The notes: a model not told the origin generated them from the letters alone. A stretch of 64,000 bases of DNA from Talpa occidentalis (GCF_014898055.3 NW_023601433.1:71221683-71285682), one strand, 5' to 3'; positions 1-11,732 are shown, numbered from the stretch's first letter. A program made the numbers and translations.

Positions 1-798
1 GGTGAGAGCTGAGAGGATGAACTTTCTGTTTCCTGGATCACATGGATTCCCTTGACATTCTACACAAGTCTGGAGATGGGGAGAGTCCCCAACACGTGAC
101 ATATTAAATCCTTTGCCAACCTGGGTGGATAGAAGGGTTTTGAGACAGGAGTATGTGATTTACTGAAATGTACGATAAAATGATAAGAAATGGGGTGTTC
201 TTTACACCCAACGGCCAAGGAGGCTTGACATACTTGGTTGCAGTTAGTACAGAAATAAAGAGGTAAGAACTGTACCAGAATTCTCCATCGTCCGGAGAAG
301 GGTGACACAGGCGCTTTTGCTCAGCGAGGTCCACAGAATGCCACTCAGGAGAACTAGGAAGAAACCAAATCAGCATGTGGGTCATGAGCAGCAGCATGTG
401 GGCCTTGCGGTGGGGGAGCACCCTTTCCAAGAAACCAGGGTGTGTGGTTGTGAAAGGAATAGAACTTGGTCAGTGACTATACCATGGACCCAGAAATGTG
501 CCAGACTTTGAGATTGGTCAGAAAGTACATTTCCAAGCGCAGCCGATGGAAGTAGGTGCCTCTCATGACACCACCACAGGCAGGGAAACTCCCTTGACCT
601 CTGCTCTTTGTCAGCTGACACTTGGAAAAGTCATAATCATAATGTGTTTGACAAGCTTGTTTGACATTCATCTACCAAGTACTTTCTTTCTGCAACCTCC
701 CAGGGAAGCTGGATTGTGTTCTGCCAGGGGGCCTTGCCTGTCCTCAGGTGAGCAGCACCTACTGCCCTCCAAATTGGGAATGACACCTCTAAGTCATT
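1..798 (-). repeat. Segmental duplication, copy A (CAPN9 exon 8 region)
   Basis: This stretch aligns base for base with 14314-15116, with roughly one difference per 10-12 bases and a few small indels. The match covers both flanking introns as well as exon 8, so it is a genomic duplication and not a processed copy. It already matches at base 1, so it probably runs off the window. Similarity stops at about 793-799, where copy B continues into CAPN9 intron 7 and copy A runs into a gag-like sequence. The divergence is too high for two alleles of one locus, which argues against a simple haplotype-assembly artefact. Confidence 0.9.
276..353 (-). CDS. CAPN9: Second copy of CAPN9 exon 8 (calpain-9 protease core)
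   Basis: This 78-base open exon has an AG acceptor and a GTACAG donor, like its partner at 14593-14670. It reads SSPEWHSVDLAEQKRLCH, then a variable stretch, then DDGEFW. This is the end of the calpain catalytic domain just after the RNPWG segment. The SSPEW and AEQKRLCH segments are closer to human CAPN9 than copy B's RSSEW and AEKKRLCH. On the other hand HPSPDDGEFW departs from the usual H-x-A-L-D-D-G-E-F-W. It lies downstream of exon 11 in transcription order, so it cannot be a normal second use of exon 8 unless a longer block including later exons is also duplicated outside the window. It may never be spliced. Confidence 0.7.
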
Positions 799-816
799 GG
801 CCATTTAGGCTCTAGG

Positions 817-1431
817 GTTAGAGGACTCTTTATTGATATAGTTAAGTATACACTTGCTAAGAGAGGCCTTAAGACCTCTCATGCACAGTTGGCTAGCTTC
901 CTAAATTTTGTTGAAATGTGTTGTCCTTGGTTTCCAAGAGAAAGAACTCTGGATGCGAACACCTGGGCCAGAGTGGGAGAGGAAATAACAATCTATTACA
1001 CTCTCCACGGACCCAAAAAAGTCCCCATAGACGCCTTTTCCCTTTTTCTATGGTGACTGCTACAAGACATGCTAGACCAAGGGTCTGAATTAGAAAAGAT
1101 AAATAAAAAACTTAGAAAATTATGGCTGTCTGTATCTCTGGAAGACATCAAAGAGTTCTCAGCCGATAGCCTTGGATTAACAAAACAATTGCCTGAATAG
1201 ATGGATCATTTTTGCCTGGCTGGAGGCAAAGCGAGAGATGCAAAACCAAAAGTAAAAGAAAAAATAGCCTGCAATATTAGGGAAAGTGATCAGAATTCTT
1301 CAGATGATGAAATTATTTTTCAAAAGTCAAAAATTAATTCCAGAGCCAGTACTGACCTACTTGTGGGGGCTTCAGCTCCTAATTATAAAACTATTCCAAA
1401 ATCCAAACTACTTTCCAGCCCAAATTTCTAG
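817..1431 (+). pseudogene. Betaretrovirus-like gag (matrix) relic of an endogenous retrovirus
   Basis: One reading frame from about 817 to 1431 has only two stops, TGA at 1054-1056 and TAG at 1198-1200. Before the first stop the translation has the pattern of class II (betaretrovirus-like) Gag matrix. A conserved CPWFP motif follows a helical stretch, then a Trp-x-x-Val-Gly-Glu stretch, then YYTLHGP and a Val-Pro-(Ile)-Asp-x-Phe-Ser-Leu segment. After the second stop the frame is lysine- and serine-rich and ends at a TAG at 1429-1431. No initiator ATG, LTR or pol sequence is attached on either side. It is a broken, non-functional fragment. The family call comes from motif pattern only. Confidence 0.7.
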
Positions 1432-1617
1432 CCCGAACTTGGCTAAAATTGTTAAGAGATAAAATTAAATACTCAAAAACAAGTGAAAGATAATGTGACA
1501 TGATCTTATAATTGGAAAAAATGCTTCAAGCCTTTCCTGTTAATTATTTGGGGAGGAACCCACTGAAGGTTCCTCCCCCCTAGAGTTTTGCCATTTGTTC
1601 CTTTTAAGAATAAATAA
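1432..1617. other. AT-rich spacer, probably more ERV internal sequence
   Basis: No open frame or recognisable gene. It lies between the gag-like relic and the 5' end of the L1 and may be further decayed retroviral sequence. A short inverted pair (GGAGGAACC ... GGTTCCTCC, near 1551-1577) could form a small hairpin. An A/T-rich AATAAATAAATA stretch sits immediately before the L1 and could be its target site. Confidence 0.35.
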
Positions 1618-2529
1618 ATAGCGGATCAACATGGCGGCGAGGAAACACTGAGAGTAAGATCTCCCATTAAAAAAAAGTTAATAGGGAGGAAAAGCGGCAG
1701 GTGGCAGGTCCAATGAGAACTGGGACACGGAAGATAAACGGACGACTCCAGCAAACTACCCAAAGAAGAAAGTTGCCATAAAAGAGGACAAGAAGGGAGA
1801 TCAGAACCCTGCTACCCTCCCCCATCCACAAAGTCGGCACTCTCTGACCAACAGAAAGGAGGAAAAACCAAAAAAAAACCTAAAACAACCAACAAGAACA
1901 AACTACGAATCAAGCAGGACTGTGAGTGAAAGAAAAGGAACTATTTCAGCCACCACACCCCGTGAACTGGAGCTGTGGAGAACCCTGCAGGATTCACCAT
2001 GGAGGTGAGCGAACTGCTCCAGGCGCCATTAGAGAAAAACAAAGACTCCTGGAGACCTACAAACAGCCACAGGCCAGCCGGTAAGCTTGTGCAGAAAAGC
2101 GGTGCACTTGAAAAGCAAACGCGGATCGCGGCTGCCCAGGTCCCCATGCCTGCGACCTAGGCTTGTGGGGAGATGCGTGGGGGCCCTTATTGAGGTGAAT
2201 GTCCCTCACTGAGTAATCAGAAACCAAGCGCCCGGACACGGGAGCCGGGTGCAAAAGGCGCCATTCCTGCGGACACTGACCTGGGCTACAGCCTGCGTCC
2301 TGGACCTGAGGGCTTTGGAACTGAGACCCGGGGCACAAAATTTGGGGCGTGGGTTCCCCACGACGGTGGGGCACAAGGTAGACACAGCACCCCAAAGCCA
2401 TTGAGGCTTTCCCCACCACTCCCACTCTGTTCCCCGTCCCACGGGGTGAAAAAAACAGCTCCCCAAGGACACTAGGAGAGATCTCTAGCGCCACCTAGCG
2501 ACCAGAAAAAAAATCACCAACACCCCACA

Positions 2530-3215
2530 GAACAGGGACCTTTCTTCAGAAAAGACTGCTTGAAACCAGCAGAAGGCTCCCGGAGGAGCCAGTGGTGTGC
2601 TGGGAAATTCGCCCACGCCAGGCCCCTTCTGACCAGCAGTCCAAGCCCAGAGGGGGAGTGGGCAGGCACCCAGGGCCGGGGCAGACCGGGCATGCAGAAG
2701 AGTGTGCCCGAGACCGGGTGCGCAGGGAGTGCGTCCCGCATCGCCATTTTAGAACAGGGACATTTCTTCAGTAAAGACTGCCTGAAACCAGCAGAAGGCT
2801 CCCTGAGGAGCCACAGGTGAGCTGGGAAGTTCGCCCACGCCAGACCCCTTCTGGCCTGCAGTCCAAGCCTAGAGGGGGAGCAGGAACCCACCACTGGGGC
2901 AGACCAGGCGCACAGGGAGTGCGTCCCGCATTGCCAGTTTAGAACAAGGACATTTCTTTAGTAAAGACTGCCTGAAACCAGCAGAAGACTCCCGGAGGAG
3001 CCAGAGGTGAGCTGGGAAGTTCGCCCATGCCAAGCCCCTTCTGGCCTGCAGTCTGAGCCCAGAGGGGGAGCGGGAACCCACTGCCGGGGCAGACCAGGCA
3101 CGCAGGGGAGTGTGTCCCCGCATTGGCATTTTAGAACAGGGACCTTTCTTCAGTAAAGACTGCTTGAAACTGACAGATGGCTCCCGGAGGAGCCATAGGG
3201 GAGCGGAGAAGTTCA
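2530..3215 (+). repeat. Tandem repeats in the L1 5' UTR (about 3.4 units)
   Basis: Units of about 190-220 bases begin near 2530, 2749, 2937 and 3132. Each opens with an AGAACA(G/A)GGAC-type segment and runs through a GGAGGAGCCA-type segment, a GCCCACGCCA-type segment and an AGAGGGGGAG segment. The last unit is cut short and leads straight into the ORF1 start at 3222. Repeated 5' UTR units are known as promoter monomers in some mammalian L1 lineages. A promoter role here is inference. Confidence 0.8.
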
Positions 3216-3221
3216 CCCAAG

Positions 3222-4130
3222 ATGCCGGGCAGTCCCAGCAACACAGTATCCCAATGCATACAACAAATTAGAAAACAGACAGTAGGGAGTAGAAGAACCA
3301 CACTCAACCTAGCAACTCCTCAGGAAAAAAGCACACCACAAAAAGAAAACCATGCCCCAGATTGCAACGACAGTAACTTGGAAGAACTTCTCAGCCTTCC
3401 AGAAAGAGAATTTAAAATTGCCATGATTAAAAAAAATGACAGAACTCATAAAGGAAAACAATGATAAGGGAAAAATAATCAACGATCAGAAGAATGAAAT
3501 TGAGTCCCTAAAGAGGGAAGTTAAAGAAATGCAGGAGATCAAAGAATTAATGGAGGCACTAAAGAACTCAGGGAAAAGCAATGAAAGCAGAATAGATGAA
3601 ATGGAAGAACGAATAAGCACTCTGAAGACACAGAAATAAAAAGAACCAAAACAGAAAAGGAAAGAGAAGTACGAAGGAAAAAGACCGAAGAAAGACTTCG
3701 GGAACTATCTGACTCCATGAGGAAAGGAATATAAGAGTTATAGGAATACCAGAAGGAGAGGAGAGAGACATAGGAACAGAGAAAATATTCCAGGAGATAA
3801 TTGAAGAGAACTTCCCAAACGTGAGGAAGGAGCTGAAAATTGATATACAAGAAGCAAGAAGAACACCAAACTTCCACGACGAAAGAAAAAATACAGCAAG
3901 ACACATAATAGTAAAGCTCCCAAGAATCCAGGACAAGGTAAAAATAATGAAGCTGGCAAGAGGGAAGAAACAGATAACATTCAAAGGAAAACCAATCAGG
4001 CTGACATCAGACTTCTCCAAAGAAACACTACGGACAAGGAGAGAGTGGAGGGATAGTCAACAGACTCAAAGAAAACAGATGCCAACCAAGAATACTCTAT
4101 CCCGCAAAGCTCTCCTTACTCTATGAAGAA
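3222..4130 (+). pseudogene. L1 ORF1 protein relic (RNA-binding chaperone)
   Basis: Starts at ATG 3222 in AAGATGCCGG. In three frames one can follow a charged N-terminal part, a coiled-coil-like stretch (about 3436-3639), an RRM-like stretch with IGIPEGEE, and the C-terminal domain with RHIIVKLP, FKGKPIRLTSDFS and TRREW. Frame changes near 3465, 3640 and 3730 and a stop before the end break it. ORF1p normally forms trimers that coat L1 RNA. This copy cannot make a full protein. Confidence 0.88.
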
Positions 4131-4310
4131 AGAATAAGGACCTTCCAGACAAGAGAAACTCTGAATTTCATTACGACTAAACCCCCACTCCAAAAATTAC
4201 TACAAGGAGTCCTAAAGCCAGAACCTCAGGGGATGAAATAACAACGAAAGAAGGCCAAAAAAAAGTTATTAAAAGAATAAATAAATAAAATCAAAGGAAA
4301 GACAAACACA

Positions 4311-7300
4311 ATGGCAAATACAGATGCTAACATATCAATATTAACTCTAAATGTAAATGGACTAAACTCTTCAATAAAAAGACATAGAGTTGCAGGCTGA
4401 ATTAAGAATCAAAACCCAACCTTTTGTTGTCTCCAGGAAACACATTTAGCTACAAAAGATAAAAATAGACTCAAAGTTAAAGAATGGAAAACAATCCAAG
4501 AAGCAAACGGACCAAAAAAGAAAGCAGGAAACAGCTATACTTATATCAGATAAAACAGATTTCAAACTCAAAAGATAAAAAAGACACCCCAACGGTCACT
4601 ACATTATGATCAAGGGGACAATACTTCAAGAAGAAATACACTCATTACATATATTCACCAAAATGAAGGAGCACCAAAATATATCAGACAACTATTGTCA
4701 TCTCTGAAACAGACATCAGAGAAAATACATACGTAGTGGAGACTTCAACACACCACTATCAACAATGGATAGATCAACGAGACAAAAAATAAGTAAAGAC
4801 ACTAAAGCTCTAAATAAGGACCTAGAGTGCTTAGGCTTAACAGACATCTATAGAACACCAAACCCCCAAAAAAATGGAGTACACATTTTTCTCAGCGCAC
4901 ATGGATCATTCTCCAGGATCGATCACATACTGGGACACAAGACAAACATCAACAGAGATACACCAAGATTGAAATCATACCAACCATCTTTTCTGACCAT
5001 GAAGGTATCAAACTAGAAATAAACCATAAAAAGAAGGCAAGGAACTCTCCTACCTCATGGAGATTGAAAACCACACTACTGGAAGACCACTGGACTAATG
5101 AGGAGATCAAGAAGAAATTAAAAAATTCTTCGAATTGAATGACAAGGAGGACACCAATATTCTAAATGTATGGGATGCCGCAAAAGCAGTAATAAGAGGA
5201 AAAATATATAGCATAGAGGCTCACATCAAGAAAACAAGAAAGAACTCAAAGAAACAACCTAATCTTGAAGCTCAAAGATCTAGAAAAGAACAACAAAAAA
5301 AAAAACCCAAAACCAGTAAAGAAAAGAAATAATAAAAACCAAAGCAGAAATAAAGAAATTGAAACTAAAAAACAATCCAAAAGATCAATGAAACCAACAG
5401 CTGGTTCTTCGAAAAAAATCATAAAATAGACAAACCCATAGCCAGGCTCACAGAGGAAAAAAGGGAGAAAGCACAAATAAACAGGATCATCAATGAAAGA
5501 GGAGAAATCACAACGGACATAGCAGAAATCAAAAGAATAATCAGTAACTACTATGAACAGTTATATGGAAACAAGTTCAACAATCTAGAGGAGATGGACA
5601 AATTCCTACAACTCTACAATCACCCAAAGCTAGATAAAGAAGAAATAGAACACCGAAACAGACCAATTACAAGCAGCAAAATTGGAATGGTAATCAAAAA
5701 CCTCCCCAAAAACAAAAGCCCAGGACCTGATGGATTTACAAATGAATTCTACCAAACATTCAGAGATGAATTAGTGCCTATCCTTCACAAACTCTTCCAA
5801 AAAATTGAGAAGGAAGGGACAATACCAAACACATTCTATGAAGCCAACATTACACTAATAGCAAAACGAACAAGGACAACACAAAAAGGAAAACTACAGG
5901 CCAATCTCCCTAATGAACACTGATGCAAAAATCCTCAATAAAATTTTAGCTATCAGAATCCAACAATGTATCCATAAGATAATTCACCACGACCAAGTAG
6001 GGTTCATTCCAGGGACACAAGGGGTTCAGCATCCAAAAATCAATCAACATTATCCAACACATCAACAAAAAGAAATATAAAAACCATGTGATAATATCAA
6101 TCGATGCTGAGAAAGCTTTCGACAAAGTGCAACAGCCATTCATGATAAAAGCCCTTGAAATTCTTGGGATACAAGGAACATACCTCAAAATCATAAAGGC
6201 CATCTATGACAAGCCAACAGCCAGTATCATTCTCAATGGGGAAAAGCTGAAAGCATTCCCATTAAGATCTGGAACAAGACAAGGATGTCCACTCTCACCA
6301 CTGCTTTTCAATATAATACTGTAAGTCCTAGCCAGAGCAATAAGACAAGAGAAGAGAAAGACATACAAGGAATCCAAATAGGAAAAGAAGAAGTCAAACT
6401 ATCACTATTTGCAGATGCTATGATAATATACATATTGAACCCCAAAAACTCCACAGAAAAACTAATTCAACTCATCAATCAGTTCAGTAAAGTGGCAGGA
6501 TACAAAATCAACATGCAAAATCAGTAGTCTTCCTATACACAAACAATAAATCTGAAGAAGAAGAAATTAAAAAAACCATCCCTTTTATTATCAGAACAGA
6601 AAAAATCAAACACTTGGGAATAAATCTAACAAAAGAGGTAAAGGACCTATACAAAGAAAAGTATAAAACACTGTAAAAGAAATAGAAGAAGACACAAAGA
6701 AATGGAAAGACATCCCCTGCTCATGGATTGGAAGAATAAACATTATTAAAATGGCCATCCTTCCAAAAGCAATATACAGATTCAATGTTATTCCAATCAA
6801 AATTTCAATGTCATTCTTCAAAGAAATAGAACAATTATTGATGAAATTCATTTGGAATCACCAAAAACCCTGAATAGCCAAAGCTCTCCTGAAAAAAAAA
6901 GAAGGGAATGGAGGCATCACACTCCCAGACTATAAACTATACTACAAAGCCATAATCATCAAAACTGCATGGTATTGGAACAAGAACTGGCACACGGATC
7001 AATGGAATTGAATAGAAAATTCAGAAATAAACCCACAGATTTATGGTCAACTTATCTTTGACAAAGGAGCAAAGACTATGCATTGGAGCAAAGAAAGTTT
7101 GTTCAATAAATGTGCTGGGAAAACTGGGTCGCTACATGCAAAAGAATGAAGCTTGACCACTACCTCACACCATACACAAAAATCAACTCAAAATGGATTA
7201 AAGAACTAGACATAAGACCTGAAACCATAAAATATATAGAAGGAAATATAGGTGAAACACTACGTGATATGCACATCAAAGACATCTTTACAGACACATC

Positions 7301-8138
7301 ACCCAAAGCAGTGATAGTGAAGGCAAAGATCAACAGATGGGACTACATCAAATTGAAAAGCTTCTGCACAGCAAAAGAGACAATAACCAAAACAAAGAGA
7401 AACCCCAACGACTGGGAGAAAATTTTTGCACACAACACTAATGATAAAGGACTGATCATAAAAATCTGCAATGAGCTGATGAGACTCAACAACAACAAAG
7501 AAAATAACCCAGTCAAAAATGGGCAGAAGAGCTAAAAAGAAACTTCTCTGAAGAGGAAATGCAAATGGCCAACAGACATATGAAAAAATATTCAACATCA
7601 CTTGTCATCAGGGAAATGCAAATCAAAACTACCATGATATACCATCTTACACCAGTGAGAATGGCACATATTTAAAAAACTAGCAACAACAAATGTTGGC
7701 AAGGATGTGGAGAAAAAGGAACGCTCCTGCACTGTTTGTGGGAGTGCAGACTGGTCCAACCACTATGGAGAGCTGTGTGGAGATTTCTGGACCTACTAAA
7801 CATAGAGCTTCCATAGGATCCAGCAATTCCACTCCTAGGTATTTACCCAAAGGACACAGAAACATCAATTCCAAAGAGCACCTACACCCTATGTTTATAG
7901 CAGCACTGTTTACAATAGCTAAGCTTTGGAAACAACCCAAATGCCAAAAATAGATGACTGGATCAAGAAGATGTGGTACATATATACCATGGAATATTAC
8001 TCAGCATTCAAAAAAGATAAACACATGCAATTTGCAGCAACATGGATGGCGCTGGAAGGGATCATGCTCAGCGAAATAAGCCAGAAAGAAAAAGAAAAAG
8101 AAAAATACCGGATGGTCTCACTCATAGCAGGAATCTAG
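4311..8138 (+). pseudogene. L1 ORF2 relic (endonuclease / reverse transcriptase)
   Basis: Begins ATG 4311 with the L1 endonuclease opening LTLNVNGLNSSIKRHR, broken by a TGA at about 4397. Further on are SRIDHILGHK (endonuclease, about 4910), [13 protein letters not shown] (RT, about 5716), [13 protein letters not shown] (about 6094), [15 protein letters not shown] (about 6270) and the C-terminal MEYYSAFKKD and ATWMALEGIMLSEISQ near 7988-8080. The RT active-site motif near 6408-6420, normally FADD, reads FADA (codons GCA GAT GCT), so a catalytic aspartate is lost. Many frameshifts are also present. Confidence 0.9.
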
Positions 8139-8329
8139 AAAACTTAAATAAGGGACCAGGAAAATGAATAACTATAAGAAAGTGAAAATCAAAATCAACA
8201 AAAAAACTATGAGCCAGAGACACTCTATGGAGGGGGGGGGGGCGGGGAGGGAGGGATTGGGGTCAAAATAAGGGTTTGCAATTGTATGGGGAATATAAAA
8301 ATCAAATTTATTTAAAATAAAAAAAAAAA

Positions 8330-9475
8330 AGAAATACAGTGATTCAATAGAGAGCATAACCTTCTGAAGAACATACCGAGGAGACCAACTAAACCTAAAC
8401 ATCTGAACTCATCAGTCTCTAAGAACAGTGTGCCTCTTTCCTTCAGAGAACAAACATGAAGGGTTTGGCCTGTGTCCCTCACCTCCACACGTCCTCTTAT
8501 TCCAGAACTGGCCAGAACCAGAACCAACCCAGCATTCTCTTCCTTTAGGCCAAAAGGTAAATAAATAAATACATCCTATTTTAAAAACTTTAAAAAAAAA
8601 TCAGAGATTGCATTGCTTCTCTGTTGCTGACAAGAAAGAACCACGGCTTCTGCAGTCAGCTTGGGAAACCCAACCAGACTTTATAATTGTGAAACTCAGT
8701 CCACAACACAGTGCAATTCCATGCCACTAGCCAAAACAAGTAACAGCAATTCACAATGTCAAAGGACAAACAGGAGCTCGAATACTTATGTCCCTTATCC
8801 AGAACAGGCCATGCAGCCACCGTCATCTCCATCTTGTTGTCTCAGGTTGATACTTTGATGGGAATCAACAGAAACAGAGTTAGTAGAGCTTGTCATTCTC
8901 TGGGGTCCCTAGAGAGTCTCCATTAGGAGAAGAAATAGGTTCTTGAAACTTGAACCACCCACCCCCCGCCCCTGCCACAGAGTTATTAATGGTAAATGGA
9001 CGAAAGAGAAACTTCTTCCACAGAAATAACCAAAACAAAATAATTTTGCTAAGACCTTTTGAGGGAGAGATGGCAGCATATTGGGTGTGTGAAAGGGTAC
9101 TAAAATGGAGCTGAAAGAATGTGTCATTCTTGAGAGTTGGAATAGCCACCCCTTTATCATACACAGAAACACCTCTGGCCTCCCCCTCATGTCGCTCCCA
9201 CTCCAAAGCTTCTTGGTAACAGAGTCTGGAAAATGATGGGCTTCACCCAAGAGTGTCTTGTGAGCATGGTTCTGGGGTCAGTTGGAAAGAGCAACTGTTT
9301 CATGTGTGAACTAAACTGGAAATATTCCTTTGCTTTCTGATCGGTTAAGACCCTCCCTTTTGCCCCCTCCTGGTTTCTCAAGTAGATCATGAAGAGGACA
9401 GGGGGCCATGACTCCAACCACCCTCTGGTGACATCTCTGGGAGTAAAGCACCAAAGAGGGATCCTTGAAACTCAC
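8330..9475. other. Non-coding stretch 3' of CAPN9 exon 11; no later CAPN9 exon seen
   Basis: In transcription order this follows CAPN9 exon 11, so the exons for the linker and EF-hands could be expected here or further left. I read the minus strand for the linker (a short Asp/Pro-rich exon) and EF-hand loops and found none. There are short A-rich runs at 8559-8602 and a C-rich run at 8959-8972. I recognise no repeat with confidence. Confidence 0.5.
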
Positions 9476-9684
9476 CGGGTAATGGCCTTCTTCTCTGAAA
9501 AGATCCTCAGGCAGAAATCTGCTTCCTGATTGGGCTCAGAAGTGCTGGGAATCAGGATGTACTCCCCAGGGGGCAGTTTGAACCGGTCAGAAACTTCCCT
9601 CTCTTTGAGGAAACTTTTGCTCTCAGCCCGGGGTGCATGGTCTCTGAAGAAGTCTTTGCTCAGGTGCTCCTCTTTGCTTGGGCA
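9476..9684 (-). CDS. CAPN9: CAPN9 exon 11 (end of C2-like domain)
   Basis: The exon is 209 bases. Its acceptor is TTGCAG before TGC CCA AGC and its donor is CG|GTGAGT. It encodes [20 protein letters not shown] onward, through [20 protein letters not shown] and [14 protein letters not shown]. The PPGEY-(I/L)-(I/L)-(I/V)-PST signature marks the end of the calpain C2-like (CBSW) domain. Length and phase agree with human CAPN9, with no stop or indel. Confidence 0.93.
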
Positions 9685-9843
9685 CTGCAACAGGAGTGTG
9701 AGGGGAAGTGGTTTTCCTGGCTGCGGGTTTTGGCTATTAGGACACAGTTGAGGGACTGGCATTGAGTGTCAGGTGTGAGGCTGAAAAAGGACCAAGAACT
9801 TAGGACTCCATGGATTCTCAACAGTAATTTGGCATCTACCCAC

Positions 9844-10001
9844 CTGGTAAATAGCGTAGCCGATTTTCAGCTCTTCAGCTCCAAACCTCTTGCGTTTCCT
9901 TCGATCTTTCTGCATCAGGGCCACAAGGAAAGTGCATTCCTCCTGCCCCTCATCTTTCTCAGTCAGGGAGAATTTTATCTGTGGATTGGTCCAAAAGGTA
10001 T
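9844..10001 (-). CDS. CAPN9: CAPN9 exon 10 (C2-like domain)
   Basis: A 158-base exon with acceptor GGCAG and donor CAG|GTGGGT. With the G from exon 9 it reads DTFWTNPQIKFSLTEKDEGQ and continues EECTFLVALMQKDRRK ... IGYAIYQ. NPQ(I/F) and LVALMQKDRR are typical of the calpain C2-like domain. No lesion. Confidence 0.94.
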
Positions 10002-10581
10002 CTGCCATTCAAAAGAGGCAGGTTATTTTCCCTTGAAAAAACACCCAAAATGAAAAACAAAGGGGACACACACATCCTACCCACGCCCATCAAATTCTCC
10101 CAAACCTGAGAAGGTGTTTCTCCCTGTCCTGATTTCCCTCTTGCCCTATTTTCTACAACCCCCTGGAGAATGAAAAGGGGTCTCTTTTCCTTCTACCTCT
10201 TGGAACCATTTCCCATGCAACTGTTCAAAGACATTCTTCTGCATTTTGTCCACTGCAATTTGTTCCATCTTTTTTTTTTTTCCCATTTGGCATTTCAAAG
10301 GCGAGTGCGGGGCGCTGTGCTTGCCTCCCAGGGCCCACTCAATGGTGGTGTGATTTGAGAAGAAGTGACCTCAGGCCACCTCCAAGAGTGAATGCTGACT
10401 GTTCCACACGATTCCCTCTTGCCACAGGGAACTGCGACAAGTCCAGTCAGCAGCATTCACCAGGCGTACAGGCTTAAGGAATCCCCAGTGAGAGGGAAGT
10501 TCAGGGCTTTTGTCTGATGACCCTTAGGAGTTCTTGCTGAGCAGGTCAGTGAATGAGGGCTGGGGAGCCCTCATTTTGAAG

Positions 10582-10854
10582 ATTTTTTTTTTGAACATTT
10601 ATTTATTTATGCATACAAGAATTGAGGTACAGGCCAGAGGTGTGTGGGTGAGAGGATTCATCAGAGACTAAATGGGGAACAGGACAGGCAGACTGACTGA
10701 AATACACTGCTGAGGGGAGCAGCGGGTGAGACAGGAGAGGCCTGCTGTGCCATATATGGGTCACTTCCCTGGCCGGGGGTTGAACTCGTGCTGTAGAGGC
10801 TGCAGATAGTTGCATAGTACTGAGACTTAACCCCTTATGCCACCAGGGATGCCC
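10582..10854 (-). mobile_element. tRNA-derived SINE, minus strand
   Basis: Read on the minus strand it starts GGGCATCCCTGGTGGCATAA, has a tRNA-like A box and a degenerate B box, a body ending CTGTACCTCAATTCTTGTAT and an (ATAA)n/A tail. It belongs to the same family as the other twelve copies listed. It is the variant with TTAAGTCTCAGTACTATG instead of the GAGCGC-type A box. Confidence 0.85.
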
Positions 10855-11571
10855 AATTCTTTTCATTTCTAAACTAGTGTGAGTGTGTTTTCTATTGCTT
10901 GTCAGGGAAGATAACCCAAGTGGTAAAACAAAGAAGGTTCCTTAAGCAATTCTTATCCAAAGTCCTACCAAACCTTTGTGTAGGGTAAGGAAAAATGTCA
11001 GGCTTTTCTGCCCTCCTGCCATCAGGATAGATGATGGATCCTTGTGGTCCTGAATGCATGCCTGATGGCGGGCACCTGGAATAGGGTGTGGGCATAGGTA
11101 GATTCAACTGGGCTGAGACTGGGCTTTTAAGGGTGGCGTCACGGGAACACCAGCAGAAGCTGAAAGAGAAGCCAAGAAGCAGTAGAATGAACAGAAGAGC
11201 AGAGAAGCAGAGAGAACACCAGAGAGGCCAGATAGAGTGAGGATTTGCTGGGGGCTGGGAGGACTGCCAGCCTCCGGGCCCCCCAGCAACCCTGCCTGCC
11301 ATATGCCTGGTGAACCTCAAAAAAAGACCTGCAAAAGCCACTAAGGACCCTGACTCCTCCTTTACCCGGTCTGCTGGATCTTAGAAAACCTGCACAGTGG
11401 CCATTCCTGACCTTTACACTTTGACATCCTCTTTTCCCAATCATCACTGAAATGCTTCTGTCTAGCACCATGTTTTGGGCCTTCTCTAGGGTCCTGGGCC
11501 TGATCCACTGATGTCCTGGTTTGGACTCAACACTTGGGGATGACAAAGAGAAGGGCAGGGAGACTACCAAC

Positions 11572-11732
11572 CCAGGAATTTGCGGGAGCCTCCAGCCGTG
11601 GAGCCCCACACCCAGCTTCCTTGGTGGACTGTCACTTCCCATTTGCGTAGAGCATCTTCCTCTAGGGCATCAGGAGTGAGGTTGCAGATCATAACTTTGT
11701 CAAAATGGGCCTTGAAGTCCACAAATGCCATC
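11572..11732 (-). CDS. CAPN9: CAPN9 exon 9 (protease core to C2-like junction)
   Basis: A 161-base exon, acceptor GCTGCAG|GATGG, encoding MAFVDFKAHFDKVMICNLTP and on through DALEEDALRKWEVTVHQGSW, then STAGG and FLG. HQGSW-x-x-G-x-(S/T)-AGG is the start of the calpain C2-like domain. Its donor, CTGG|GTTGGT, is poor: +3 and +4 are T and G instead of A/G and A. Splicing there may be weak. The length is the same as in the human exon. Confidence 0.92.

Larger units (their letters stand above)
1618..8329 (+). mobile_element. Near full-length LINE-1 retrotransposon, inactive
   Basis: This is an L1 of about 6.7 kb in sense orientation. It has a GC-rich 5' UTR, ORF1 and ORF2 relics, a 3' UTR containing a long G run followed by GGGAGGGAGGG (about 8229-8255), and a terminal A-rich tail at about 8318-8330. 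ORF1 and ORF2 are fragmented by several frameshifts and stops, so it cannot move. It lies in what should be the 3' part of CAPN9, antisense to that gene. I could not define a convincing target-site duplication. The same family's 3' end recurs at 13405-13918, and older relatives lie at 43890-44660 and 59823-60181. Confidence 0.92.

Noticed and set aside
1605..8345. Target-site duplication of the large L1
   Set aside because: AAGAATAAATAAATA before and AAGAAATACAG after the element are only partly alike and low in complexity.
8172..8402. Open frame antisense to the L1 3' end
   Set aside because: It reads through the L1 3' UTR and tail. The repeat explains it.
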